From Maylandia zebra (lineage: Eukaryota > Chordata > Actinopteri > Cichliformes > Cichlidae): 64,000 bases of DNA. Under the pieces are notes generated by a model. That model saw only the letters and a list, made by a program, of their open reading frames with translations. It ran no database searches and was not told the DNA's origin. The stretch is from NCBI RefSeq assembly GCF_041146795.1, contig NC_135187.1:5901556-5965555 (forward strand), in the 5' to 3' direction. A program made the position numbers and the translations under genes. Position 1 is the first letter of the stretch. The number at the start of each line of letters is the position of its first letter. This document shows positions 1 through 10,777 of the stretch, piece after piece.

Positions 1-945
1 CTTGTTTCCAATGGGTGATGGACTCCGCCAGGGCTGCCCTTTATCACCGATTCTGTTCATAATCTTTATGGACAGAATTTCTAGGTGAAGCCAAGTGCCA
101 GAAGGCTTTCACTTGGGTGGTCTCAGGATCTCATCTCTTCTTTTCACGGATGACGTGGTTCTGTTCGCTTCATCGGGTGATGGCCTCCAGCTCGGACTGG
201 AATGGTTCGCAGCCGAGTATGAAGCGGTGGAAATGAGAATCAGCACCTCCAAATCATGGTCCATGGTCCCCAGCCGGAAAAGTGTGGAATGCCCACTCCG
301 GGTCAGGGACGAGTTCCTGCCCTAAGTGGAGGAGTTCAAGTATCTTGGGGTCTTGTTCACAAGTGACGGGAGAAGGGAGATCGATAGGCGGATTGGTGCT
401 GCGACTGCAGTGATGCGGACGCTGTACCGATCCGTCGTGGTGAAGAGGGAGCTGAGTGTAAAAGCAAAGCACTCAATTTACAGGTCAATTTACGTCCCTA
501 CTCTCACCTATGGTCATGAGCCGTGGGTAGTGACCGAAAGAACGAGATCACAGATACAAGCGGTGGAAATTGGCTTCCTCCAAAGGGTGGCTGGACTCTC
601 CCTTAGAGATAGGGTGAGAAGTTCGGCCATTCGGGAGGGGCTCAGAGCAGAGCCGCTGCTCCTCCACATCGAAAGAAGCCAGTTGAGGTGGTTCGGGCAT
701 CTGACAAGGATGCCTCCTGGGCGCCTCCTGGGTGAGGTGTTCCGGGCATGTCCCACTGGGAGGAGGCCCCGGGGCAGACCCAGGACATGCTGGAGAGATT
801 ATATCTCTCGGCTGACCTGGGAAGGCCTTGGTGTTCCCCCCGGATAAGCTGGAGGAGGTGGCTCGGGAGAGGGAGGTCTGGGCTTCTCTGCTTAGGCTGC
901 TGCCCCCCTTATCCGGTCGGCCCCAGATAAGCGGAAGAAGATGCT
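1..945 (+). pseudogene. RTE-like LINE reverse transcriptase, 3' end, broken
   Basis: This is the 3' part of a non-LTR retrotransposon (RTE/Rex3-like by its C-terminal motifs; clade not certain). Frame 2 reads reverse-transcriptase motif GLRQGCPLSP near base 23, the catalytic FTDD motif near 143, then the thumb and tail with motif LRWFGHL near 690. Two in-frame stops, TGA at 86-88 and TAA at 323-325, break the frame. A one-base shift near 838-847 moves the last stretch (KLEEVAREREVWASLL) into another frame. The element ends at the usual GCGGAAGAAGATG tail near 942. The 5' part lies outside the window or was lost. It cannot encode a working enzyme. A fragment of the same family lies at 35733-36835 and a shorter one at 5925-6115. 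Confidence 0.85.
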
Positions 946-949
946 GTAC

Positions 950-2165
950 CCTTAAAAATAAACAGCTGCACTGACAGCACGCTCATCAGTTTTATTATAT
1001 ATTTTACAGATCTTTAATCACAGTTTTTTCATCATTTAATACTATCTCTGACTGGATTAGGCACCACTCATAGGGATTATTTTGTTTGGAAAAATTAATC
1101 ACTGCCCTTTTTATGTGAGCAAACACAGAGCCTGAAACAGAAAGCTGACAGCCACCATCATAATACCTGTTATCTCCAACAGGAGCATTGGGTTTTGTCA
1201 AGCAGGCTAAACCAAAGAAAGGATGGCTATGTGGAACTTTATTCACAGTACAATCTTCAGACTGCACAAAGTCAAAAACTGACATGAAGATAAAACCTCT
1301 TCAGCAAAGAATAGTTCTGTGCTTCCTTGATTATAGTTCTTCCAGCAAGCTCCTTCTCCTCTAATCATAGCTTTTCAACTGTCAGTTGGTTACACCTGTG
1401 TCACTAAAGCAATTTGGGTCTAACATGATTTGAGATTAAAGCAGGAATTAAACTCTGGCTCCAACAATAAGCCCACAGCACCATTGTTCTGTTTTCTCCT
1501 CACACCCCTACTTCTCTGCAGTTAAGTATTCGCTTCCTTTCCTGTTGCAGTTTTTCACAGTCCCGATCATGGCTTCTCTTGGCACTCACATCCATAACTG
1601 TTCCCGTTTCCTCTGGTGTGAGTTACGCTTTCACTTTCCTAATGTTGCTCTTGTCTCCTAGTAAGAAAAATAAACCTCGTACATAGTTGGTTGCAAACTT
1701 GTGTTGAGTCTGCTTTTTGTGTCCAGTCTTCGTGAGATCCTCAGTTCTTAACAGAGTGGATGATGTTCTTGCCAGTAAAGTAAAAAAAAAAAAATTGCTT
1801 TTCTCTTGAGAACTCATTACTTGAAAACGCAACACATCTGTCCAAGGCAAACAGATTTATTTGTGAATGGGTGAAGTCACAATTACTGTCCTGTACTGTG
1901 AACCTTTTCATGTCACCTACTACACACAGAACGCGTTGTATTTTTGCGAAATATTTGTCCTGAAATTAAGTTGACATAAAGTGATGATGAGCTGGCCGTG
2001 ATGTGCTTAAACAAAAACAGGACGCAGGGAGAATTCTGTAATTTGACCCATGAGTTGAAGCTGTATCACAGCTTCAGGATATCAGTGGAACAGTTTGAAC
2101 TCTTGCTAGCTAGCAGAGTTTGGAATACATCTGAAGAGGCAGAGCAATCACTCCAGAGAGCTGAG
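950..2165. other. No recognised gene
   Basis: I recognise no gene here. One 93-codon open frame on the minus strand (1004-1285, starting MSVFDFVQSED) matches no family I know and has no clear splice partner, so I do not call it a gene. The rest is AT-rich unique-looking sequence. Confidence 0.5.
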
Positions 2166-2179
2166 TGAGTAAGACCAGT

Positions 2180-2290
2180 GTTTAGTAAGTAAGTAAGTAA
2201 CATTTTATTTATAGAGCACATTCCTATATAAAAGATCACAAAGTGCTTCACAAAGTATAAAACAAAAACAGACAGAAGTTAACAAAATGC
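2180..2290 (+). repeat. Teleost interspersed repeat tail
   Basis: A (AGTA)n run is followed by the motif ATTTTATTTATAGAGCAC and then CACAAAGTGCTTCACAAAG. This wording is typical of the 3' tails of common fish LINE/SINE repeats. Only the tail is present. Confidence 0.45.
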
Positions 2291-2639
2291 AATTCTAAAA
2301 AGACGTGTTTTTAGTTGTTTGTGTGTCTGAGGTAAAATAGTATAATTTTACTATTTCCGTATTATTCAGTACCGGTGTGCAATTTCAGCTATGAGCGCAC
2401 TTGTTGCCAAATGATCTGATTGGCTAGATCTGCTTATTCTGTCACAGTGAACAAGCGGACTCCACACAAAAGACCTCTGAGATGTCTTAGTTAAAGAGAG
2501 CATTGAAGGAAGGACATGGTGCGATGGATACCAGGGTGACAGGTGAACTTAGCGGTTGGTATTGTACCTGAGACCAGATGGTGGCAGGAATAAAAAAGCA
2601 GCCCAGGAAGACCAGTCCCCAGGTCAGGTCAGATCATTG

Positions 2640-2795
2640 CGTCTCCTGTTAGCACGACGCTATCACATTAACGAACTAACGCGTTGACGCCGTGCAGCCC
2701 CACGCACAGAGTGATCCGCGTTAACTCGCTAACGGAGATTTGCCGCATTAATGCGGATATGGCGTTAACGCTGACAGCACTAGTTATTTTGTTCG
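2640..2795. repeat. hAT-like element end, remnant
   Basis: GC-rich sequence built from repeated GCGTTAAC/GTTAACGC words ends in TTAACGCTGACAGCACTA. This resembles one terminus of a common fish hAT family. I did not find the other terminus, so it is a remnant or a misreading. The sequence from 2796 to 3203 holds nothing I recognise. Confidence 0.3.
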
Positions 2796-3203
2796 GTTTT
2801 GACAATAAAAAGGAGTGGACTACAACTTCATGCTGGACTTAATGCCAAAACAACAAACAAAAGGAGCCTATCGGAAGGATTTACCAAACTTACCTAGTCA
2901 AAATAAACAAAATCAATGACATCAACTAACCTCTCTAACTAAGATAAACAGGAGAAAACTATAGTCAAAGTAAAGAGGCAGTCCACCCCTACAAACTCCT
3001 TTATATAACAAGCAGCACTAGGGATGTTTACAAAAGTCTGCTGGTTGGCATGAGCTGAGGATGGATGAATGGCAGTCCATGGCGACGTCATCATATATTA
3101 TAGGTGATCTCCAGCTAGCTAACCTATCTGTATCGTCTATCTTCTGGATCCACCAGTCACGGAGAGGCATCTGCACACTCATATTTATATACTAGCCAAT
3201 AAC

Positions 3204-4812
3204 TAGGGCTGGGTTTCGATTTCAATTTCTATAACCAATTCGATTCTGATTCACAACGTCCCGATTCGATTTTATCACCAATTGATTCGCTGCAATTCAA
3301 TTTTGACTCAGACAGTAAGAAATATTATAATTCTGATCATTTAGCAGTACATAATTTTGTATCTATGTATAAAAAAAGTTGACACGTGTGAGACTTCATC
3401 AGAGGTGTAAGCATCATAACGGATGCCTTTGTGTCAAAATAACTTATGATAAAACACAGAAAAACATGAAGGAGATTTTCCTGGCCTGGCTTTTTATAGC
3501 AGATAACCACCTTAAAAATATTCTGCAGCAGATCAACAACGAAAGAAAACCATGAATCAACATCTGAACATTACCTGATGCTGCTGAAGTGAAGCAGAGT
3601 AATGTTACAGATGTTTTATTAGAGACACAGCTAAGCATTATGCAATTTGGCAGGATTTGTAAAAGTTTACATTTCCCCAGTATTGAACAGCAGAAATTAG
3701 GCTTTCCTGTCAGAGGTCATTTTTGAAAAAAACAACAAAAAAAACAGCGGACGACAATGGTAGACTGCTGCATAATAAGCAAGCGAATAACCCAGAAAAC
3801 AGATTTGTGATGGGAAACTATTCTTGAAGTCCACTGAGAGGGAGAAAGAGCTGTGCAGGAAGTGTAATTTTACCTTGGGGGAAGGAAAACAGCAAAAGTA
3901 AGAGTTAATTCATGACGATGTTTTTCAAACGTGAAGCGTATGTTTGATCTTATTTTGCTCCTGGTTCAGGGAATATTGGTTGGAGATTGATGAAACCTGC
4001 AGCTTCAGAATCTGTCAAATGTCTTTCAGCACCCGACAGCATGTCCATGTACGTGCCCCCGGGTGAACGATTCATGCTCTGTGTTTACATCTTTCTGCGG
4101 ATTCTGTTTACCTGCTTTTTAATCATTTGGTATTCTACCTCTTTGGTGGTTGTTGAAATAGTTTTGTGAGCTTTAACCTGAGGTTCTGGAGTTTCTGGCA
4201 AGAGACATTTATAATCAATACATGATTTTGTCACGGCCAGGCGGATCAGCTGCACGCTTATCAGCACTTTCTATCCATTTCTCTCTCTCTTCCTCTCTCT
4301 CTCTCCTCTTCTCTCTCGCCGGGGCGGAACTCACTGCGGGTTCACGCCCTCGGCCCACGCCCTCGGGAGATGAGACACCTGGGTCTCATTAAGATGATCA
4401 GCATTTAAGCCAGGAGGTGACTGCTGTTCGTTGCTGGATCGTTGTCTACCACGCGTTAGTGAAGCCAAGCTACAGCAAGTCAAGTCAAGTGTGTTTCTTT
4501 TGTGCGTTGTATTTAACCCCATCTCCCTGTCTGCAGAGCTCCCTGGATTCTACCCCGTGTGATTCCCGAGTGGCGAGTGTTGGACTTCCCTGGAGTCCCT
4601 TTTCCCTCACTCAGCTGTACATAGCACTCCCCCCACACCTTCTTGTATATACACCTGGTGAATTGTAAATAAATCTTTCTTGTGTGCATCTGAACCCGGA
4701 GTCCTGCGCTTGAGTCCTCCTCTAAACCATAACAAAATTAATGAATTGATATTCCAATATTCAAACTAAAATCGATTTGAATTGGAAAATCGATATTTTA
4801 AACCCACCCCTA
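3204..4812. mobile_element. hAT-like non-autonomous element with near-perfect target duplication
   Basis: The left end reads TAGGGCTGGGTTT and the right end AAACCCACCCCTA, which are inverted with one mismatch. They are flanked by ccaataac (3196-3203) and acaataac (4813-4820), an 8-base target duplication with seven matches. Eight bases is the hAT size. Inside, no transposase reading frame is visible; an LTR-like block at 4229-4734 seems to have inserted later. The sub-terminal sequence is rich in ATCGATT words. Confidence 0.65.
4229..4734 (+). mobile_element. LTR-like block (possible solo LTR)
   Basis: The block begins TGTCACGG and ends ACCATAACA (TG...CA), contains a CT-rich run near 4280 and has AATAAA near 4668 about 65 bases before the end, as expected for an LTR read on the plus strand. 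The flanking bases gattt and aaatt do not form a direct duplication, so insertion is inferred from structure only. Confidence 0.4.
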
Positions 4813-4889
4813 ACAATAACCCTACAAAATCAGTTGTAACAAGCCCACATTTGCTGAATATTGTAGCTATTGAGTAACTCAAAGGCAGA

Positions 4890-5830
4890 GCTTAGCAGAG
4901 GCAAAGGATACCTATTTTTTACAGTGATTTCATTTAAGCCACAGTAGTCAATACATGGTCTAAGAGTCTTGTCCTTCTTTTCAACAAAGAAAAAAACGGC
5001 CCAAGAGGAGAGGAGGACGGCTGAATGATTCCTGCAGCAAGTGAATCGGTGATAAATTTTTCCATTGCTTCCCTTTTGGGTTGTGACAGACTGTACAGGC
5101 AGCTAGTGGAAAGTGGCGCACCAGGGAGGAGGTCTGTAGCATAGTCATAGGTCTTTGCGGAGTTAATGACAATGCCTCATGCTTCCTGAACACCTCTGCT
5201 AGGTCGTGATAAACGGCAGGTACTGAGGAGAGGTTGGATGGATCTGAAAGCAAAAAAGGTTTTGGAGGACTGATGGATGGAGTTGCTGACAGTTCATGTG
5301 ACACTCCTCTCCCACCTGGAAATGCAACCCTTTCTCCAATCCATATGGGGATTGTGTTGCTGGAGCCAGGGGTAACCCAAAGTGTGGAGAGGGGGGTGCT
5401 TTAAATGCAAAAAAAGGTCTTTATTTGGTATGGGGTTGTTTTTCTTCTTTTTTTTCTCTTTATTTGGTATGGTTAATAGACAGGGTCACCAAAACTGGCT
5501 TGGTAACATGAGTGATGTCGGGAAGGCACTGTCCGCTCAGCGCAAAGACACAGAGCATTTGTTGTGTTTAATCTGCGAGCCAGGGAGGCGTCGATAAAGC
5601 TTTGCTCTGTCCCAGAATCAATTAGAATGCAGAGTGAGAGAGTGGCGGCTTGAATTGTAATTTAGCAGGGATCGTGAGTGGTGGAGGAAAATTTTTACTT
5701 AACAGCTTGCCCACCTGTACTTCCTCCTCTACCGGCAGGTGCGATCTTTTGTCAGCGATGGATATGCGGAGGTGAAATGATCTTTTTGACCACAGTACAA
5801 ACACTCACCGGCCGCTAGACGACAATATTG
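4890..5830 (-). pseudogene. Ty3/Gypsy gag-pol remnant
   Basis: Read on the minus strand, pieces of a Gypsy-type polyprotein appear in the right order in different frames. A zinc-knuckle-like motif (CLYCGQKDHF) lies near 5800. A protease motif (LIDSGTEQSF) lies near 5600. The protease-RT linker (PAVYHDLAEVFRKHEALSL) lies near 5200. The start of reverse transcriptase ([17 protein letters not shown]) lies near 4960. Several frameshifts and stops separate them, and the catalytic RT core and integrase are absent. The zinc knuckle lacks its last cysteine. This is a dead fragment of an LTR retrotransposon. Confidence 0.75.
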
Positions 5831-5924
5831 CTCCACAGGGGTCAAACGAGAGCACCCAAGCTGCATGGGTTGCTCACCTCCACTGTTTTTCTCGTACTCC
5901 CGGAGGAACTAGATTCTTTTAACA

Positions 5925-6115
5925 AGCAGTGGAAATGAGCTTCCTTCAAAAGGTGGCTGGGAACTGCCTTAGAAAAAGGATAAGGAACTAGGATAGGAAA
6001 AAGGATAAGGATAAGGAACAGTGGAGCCACTCGTTTTCCAAATCAAAAGGAACATGTTGAGTTGGTTTGTGCATCTAAGGATGGATGAATGAAAATGGAT
6101 GAATGGAACCACATT
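5925..6115 (+). pseudogene. RTE-like LINE fragment, degenerate
   Basis: Sequence such as GGAAATGAGCTTCCTTCAAA followed by AGTTGGTTTGTGCATCT matches, with many changes and deletions, the 3' end of the LINE at 1-945. It ends in a short ATGGATGA run. It has no coding capacity. Confidence 0.6.
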
Positions 6116-6723
6116 TATAACATTCAGTGCATAGCAGTGTTGGGTAAGTTACTTTAAATTAGTAACTTAGTTACATTACTAGTTACTTCCATCAAAAGTA
6201 ACTCAGTTACTTCAAGTTACTCATTACTTTCAAAGTAACTAGTTACTAGGGAAAGTAACTTTAGTTTTACTCAGACTTCTCTTGTTAATGTGTTGCTTCC
6301 ATAACTTTGCCAGTCTTCTAGCTTGCTTACTTGCCACAAGTGCACTGTGCCACCTACCAATAGAAAGGAAAAGATAATGTGCACATTTCCACAAGAGAAA
6401 TCCCACGCCTGGACCGTCATTGACTGCTGCCATGATTCTAGCCTACGTCACAGCGTCATGTGCGCTTTTTACATCCAACACAAAAACTGCAGTCGTGGTG
6501 GTTTCGATTGTACTCGGAACTCGGAAATTCTGCCTTCTGAATAGAAAGATGTAGGTAACACCAGACTGCAGATGAGCTGCATACAGGGCTGGACTGGGAC
6601 AAAAAATCGGCCCGGGCATTTTGACTAGAGACCGGCCCACCATTATAGGAAAAATCATAAAGCCTTTGAATGAAAACAAACGCTGTTGTGACAGTGATGT
6701 ACACTGTCTTGATGGCATATATA

Positions 6724-8076
6724 CACTCAACAAAAATATAAACGCAACACCTTTGTTACTGCTCCCATTCCCCATGGGATGGACGTAGAGACCTAAAATT
6801 CATTCCAGATACACAATATAACCATCCCTCCCAAACAGTGGTCACAAATCAGTCCAAATGTGTGGTAGTGGGCACATCTGCTATATTGAGATAATCCATC
6901 CCACCTCACAGGTGTGCCACATCAGGATGCTGATCTGACATCATGAGTAGTGCACAGGTGTACCTCAGACTGCCCACAACAAAAGGCCACCCTGGAATGT
7001 GCAGTTTTTTGCGCTATTGGGGGTCTGGGGACCCAGAACCGGTCAGTATCTGGTGTGACCACCATTTGCCTCATGCAGTGCAACACATCGTCGCATGGAG
7101 TCTATCAGATTGTCAATTGTGGCCTGTGGAATGTTGGTCCACTCCACTTCAATGGCTGTGCGAGGTTGTTGGATATTCATGGGAACTGGTACACGCTGTC
7201 GTATATGCCGGTCAAGCACATCCCGAACATGCTCAATGGGTGACATGTCCGGTGAGTATGCTGGCCATGCAAGAACTGGGACATTCTCAGCTGCCATCTG
7301 CCCTGAACAATGTGAACCATGATTCATCCGTGAAGCGCACACCTCTCCAACGTGCCAGACGCCATCGAATGTGAGCATTTGCCCACACAAGTCTGTTACG
7401 GCGACGAGCTGGAGTCAGGTCAAGACCCCGATGAGGACGACGGGCATGCAGTTGAGCGTCCCTGAGACGGTTTCTGACAGTTTGTGCAGAAATTGTTTGG
7501 TTGTGCAAACCAATTGTTCCAGCAGCTGTCTGGGTGGCTGGTCTCAGACGATCTTGGAGGTGAACCTGCTGGATGTGGAGATCCTGGGCTGGTGTGGTTA
7601 CACGAGGTCTGCGGTTGTGAGGCCGGTTGGATGTGCTGCCATATTCTCTGAAACGCCTGTGGAGACGGCTTATGGTTGAGAAATGAACATTCAATGCACG
7701 GGCGACAGATCTGGTTGACATTCCTGCTGTCAGCATGCCAGTTGCACGCTCCCTCATTGCTTGTGGCATCTGTGGCATTTTGCTGTGAGACAAAACTGCA
7801 CATTCCAGGGTGGCCTTTTGTTGTGGGCAGTCTGAGGTACACCTGTGCACTACTCATGATGTCAGATCAGCATCCTGATGTGGCACACCTGTGAGGTGGG
7901 ATGGATTATCTCAATATAGCAGATGTGCCCACTACCACACATTTGGACTGATTTGTGACCACTGTTTGGGAGGGATGGTTATATTGTGTATCTGGAATGA
8001 ATTTTAGGTCTCTACGTCCATCCCATGGGGAATGGGAGCAGTAACAAAGGTGTTGCGTTTATATTTTTGTTGAGTG
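6724..8076 (-). mobile_element. Tc1-like transposon, copy 1, with long terminal inverted repeats
   Basis: The element begins CACTCAAC and ends GTTGAGTG, flanked by TA at 6722-6723 and 8077-8078. The terminal inverted repeats run about 280 bases (6724-7005 and 7790-8076) and look nearly identical to each other by eye, suggesting a fairly recent copy. The transposase lies on the minus strand and has an internal deletion. Copy 2 of the same family is at 49519-50994. Confidence 0.9.
7043..7850 (-). pseudogene. Tc1 transposase, internally deleted and frameshifted
   Basis: This DNA-cutting DDE enzyme belongs to the element at 6724-8076. The N-terminal part (minus frame ending at 7287) carries the paired-type helix-turn-helix region (motif ARALNVHFSTISRLHRRF) and the first catalytic aspartate in FTDESWF. 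At about 7290 the frame hits a stop (ADGS*), and the C-terminal part resumes in another frame (7043-7290) with YSPDMSPIEHV and the last catalytic glutamate. Compared with copy 2, about 270 bases are missing (roughly 49940-50212 there), including the QQDNARPH motif with the second catalytic aspartate. It cannot be active. The extreme C-terminus, missing in copy 2, is kept here. Confidence 0.85.
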
Positions 8077-9265
8077 TATGTATCAATCTATCAATCGTTT
8101 GTGGTAAGACTCAGATAATTATTTTTTAAAAGCTAGACATTTTAAATGAGAATAAGAAAGAAAAGTATTTCTTTGTGCCCACCTCTCCCTGTTAATGCCC
8201 CACATGCCCCCCCCCATTGATCAGTTTCATGATTGAAGTACAAACAGGAGAGAGAGGGGGAGAGAATGAGAGGAGAAGAGGCAGCTGTGCAGCAAAGACA
8301 CAGAATAACTCCAGCTTTGTGTCTTTTTCATTGTAGCTGAAGTACGGGACAAACTGTTTCTTTTCACCTCAATAAGAAACGCGTAATATTTTTTTTTAAT
8401 ATGAGACGATTCCGTTTTTTAGGGTACGGCTGGCAACTCTAATAATTAACCTTATGAACAAAATAAAGTTCACTATCAGTAACATCATAGCACTCACCCA
8501 GCTGTATAGAAACCCCGTCATGCTAGCTAGCACGCAGTACGAAAAAGTCAGCATAACGAAAATAAACTCCACCTAAACTTGGTTTATATCTGACCCAGAG
8601 AGACTGCAAGTCATAACTTCTTACCTGAAGTTCAGTTCACCTGACACTCGGACGGGCGGCCGCTTCGGGTCTCTCCTCCTCCTGCCTCCCTTTTCCCTCA
8701 TCCACCTGCTGGCTTCCACCACTTGCTAATGTTACTGAATCTGTGGAAGCTCCGCGATTGCCACCACACGAAGTAACGAATAACGAGCCTATCTAAATCC
8801 CAGTAACGAGTAACGCGTTCCTGGTTTTGGCATAATAACTAGTTACGGTGCTCGTTATCACAATAATAACATAGTTACTGTAACGCGTTACTTAATAACG
8901 CGTTAGTCCCAACACTGGTGCACCGCAGCAATTTCCTAATGTTGTAAACCTGCTCAACATTTGGCAATAAACCCCTTTCTGATTCTGATTCATAGAAATA
9001 GAAGCATGCCAAAAAACATATGAAAGAAAATATAATGATAAAGAGAAAAGAAACAATAATGCAGTTCAGTGGTATTAGTGACAAGGAAGTTCACTGTTCA
9101 TTATGTTTCCTTCCCTATTCTGAAAATATCAATTGTCAATAATAGGCTTTAGCAGCACAACAGTATGTGGATCCAGTCTATTTCACAATTTCTTCTATCC
9201 AATCACTAAATACAAAAATTACTCTTATTACATCCTGGAAAAAGCATGAGATAATGTGACTCTAC

Positions 9266-9544
9266 CTGTTCTCTGCAAGGAACTTTTTCCAGCTTCCACA
9301 AAGATCTTCAGCCGCTCTGGACAAATGTGAGTGAGGATGTTTTCATTGTTTTTCATTCTAGCAGTATCAGCATTCCATCTCTGTCTGATAATGTCAGCCT
9401 CTGGTTTCAGTGCGTTCCATGTCAGGGTCTTCAGATCAAGTTTAAGGAAATCTTCTCCATTATAACCATACTTAAAGAAGCTAATCACCTCATTAGTGTT
9501 TTCATCCCATTCACAGCCACTTATACTCTGTAAAATATGGACAC
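9266..9544 (-). CDS. Locus A exon 3, alpha2 domain
   Basis: Acceptor CTTTTCAG and donor G|GTAGAG bound a 279-base exon starting GVHILQ. The alpha2 disulfide cysteines are present (GCEW and HICPE), as are the [18 protein letters not shown] strand and W147-type tryptophan in RQRWN. No stop codon. It encodes half of the peptide-binding groove. Confidence 0.85.
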
Positions 9545-10042
9545 CTGAAAAGAGGAAGAGAGAAAAGCTATTCTCCAATGTCTGTGTACATGTTTTAAGT
9601 CAGATAATCTGTCAGTTTTTTATTAATATGAATAATAGGAGTTATAATTGGAATGTTGCATATTTTACTTTGCTCAAGACTGTGTCAGAAGTCTTCTGAT
9701 AGACATCTAGGCTACAAATGCTAATAATAAAGATTTTTCAACAATAAAGATGTTAATATATAAATTTTTAAAAGCAAAATCCAAGTCTACCCATTTTTTA
9801 TGCAAAACTTAGATTGAGAACAATAATATAAATGCATTGGTTGTATTTTAATGTTTACTTTTAACTTTTATTTTAATGTTGATCAATAAGGTTTGATTCC
9901 TGGTCTCAATCAAGAAGCAGAACATTTAGCATTTAAATCTTTATTGACTATCAAATGAATACTGCCTAAATCACATTTATTTAGGCACTATATCCCATGA
10001 TTTATAATTAACTGACATAAGGTATAACAGAAAATACTGCAC
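9545..10042 (-). other. Locus A intron 2
   Basis: AT-rich intron bounded by a weak donor (GTGCAG) and acceptor CTTTTCAG. The bases 8926-9265 beyond exon 3 also hold no recognisable gene. Confidence 0.7.
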
Positions 10043-10303
10043 CGTCACTTTGGTTAAACTGTTGTTCCAAACTAAAGGCCAGGTCTCTGAAGAAGTTTGG
10101 TACAATCACAAAACACTGTTGAGTGAATGATTCTGAAAGTGTAGGGTTGTTATCCAGTATTTTCTTCAGCCAGTCATGTCTTATTTCTAATATCTTGTTG
10201 CTGCCGTCACAGGAAATCACTTCACTGCCATCAATCACTGATCTACTAAAAAACTCTGAGACATCTGGAACTCTAGCGATGAAATGGATCACTGAGTGTT
10301 TCA
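10043..10303 (-). CDS. Locus A exon 2, alpha1 domain
   Basis: The acceptor TTTTCCTACAG and a weak donor (G|GTGCAG) bound a 261-base open exon, the same length as in locus B. It starts (V)KHSVIHF and ends QQFNQSDG, which keeps the conserved N-glycosylation sequon as NQS. The middle reads EIRHDWLKKI, typical of the alpha1 helix. Confidence 0.85.
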
Positions 10304-10777
10304 CTGTAGGAAAAAAATATTTTTTATCTTAGTAAGTTCAGTAAATAAACTAAAAGTAAAACAAAAATACAAACATTATCAGACATATGATTAATTCAAT
10401 ATGACTAAGGAGCATAACATGCAGTAATAGTGACTTTGCAGAACCTACAGCAATTCACAGAGACAGTTTGATCACTGATGAAATTTGACAAAAGAGAAAC
10501 TTAATCACAGTTTGCTAAAACCAGAGCCAAAGGACCAGCAGATTACAACAAACATTAATACATTTAGATGGTATGCTTTTAGCCAACAATAATTTTATTG
10601 GGGGCTGAATTTTGTAGGATATATATTTTAAATATATCCAATGACAACTCATTTTAGGGATCAAGTTCACTGTACATCCTGTAAAACACAAAGTATTTTG
10701 TGTTTCTAATCATGTCTTTGAGTAGAATGCTATACTGTTTAGGTTTACACATAAAAATATTGCAAAATGCTTTTCAT

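Larger units (their letters stand above)
6135..8917. mobile_element. hAT element (CAGTGTTGGG family) carrying a Tc1 insertion
   Basis: The ends CAGTGTTGGG (6135) and CCCAACACTG (8917) are perfect inverted repeats. Both sub-termini are rich in GTAACT/AGTTAC words, as in a very common fish hAT family. The flanks gtgcatag (6127-6134) and gtgcaccg (8918-8925) match at six of eight bases, consistent with an aged 8-base target duplication. No hAT transposase frame is visible. A Tc1-type element occupies 6724-8076, so about 1.4 kb is the original hAT copy. The sequence 8080-8760 holds no recognisable gene. Confidence 0.75.

Noticed and set aside
1004..1285. 93-codon minus-strand frame starting MSVFDFVQSED
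   Set aside because: No known motif, no neighbouring exon, and a length that is common by chance in this window.
4224..4739. Target duplication around the LTR-like block at 4229-4734
   Set aside because: The flanks gattt and aaatt are not direct repeats. The block is kept as LTR-like on other grounds only.
6943..7374. Open frames of 97-143 codons starting MSSAQVYLRLP / MHRCTSDCPQQ, mirrored at 7420-7857 and 49738-50777
   Set aside because: They start inside Tc1 terminal inverted repeats, so the same start appears on both strands. They are shadows of the repeat and transposase, not separate genes.
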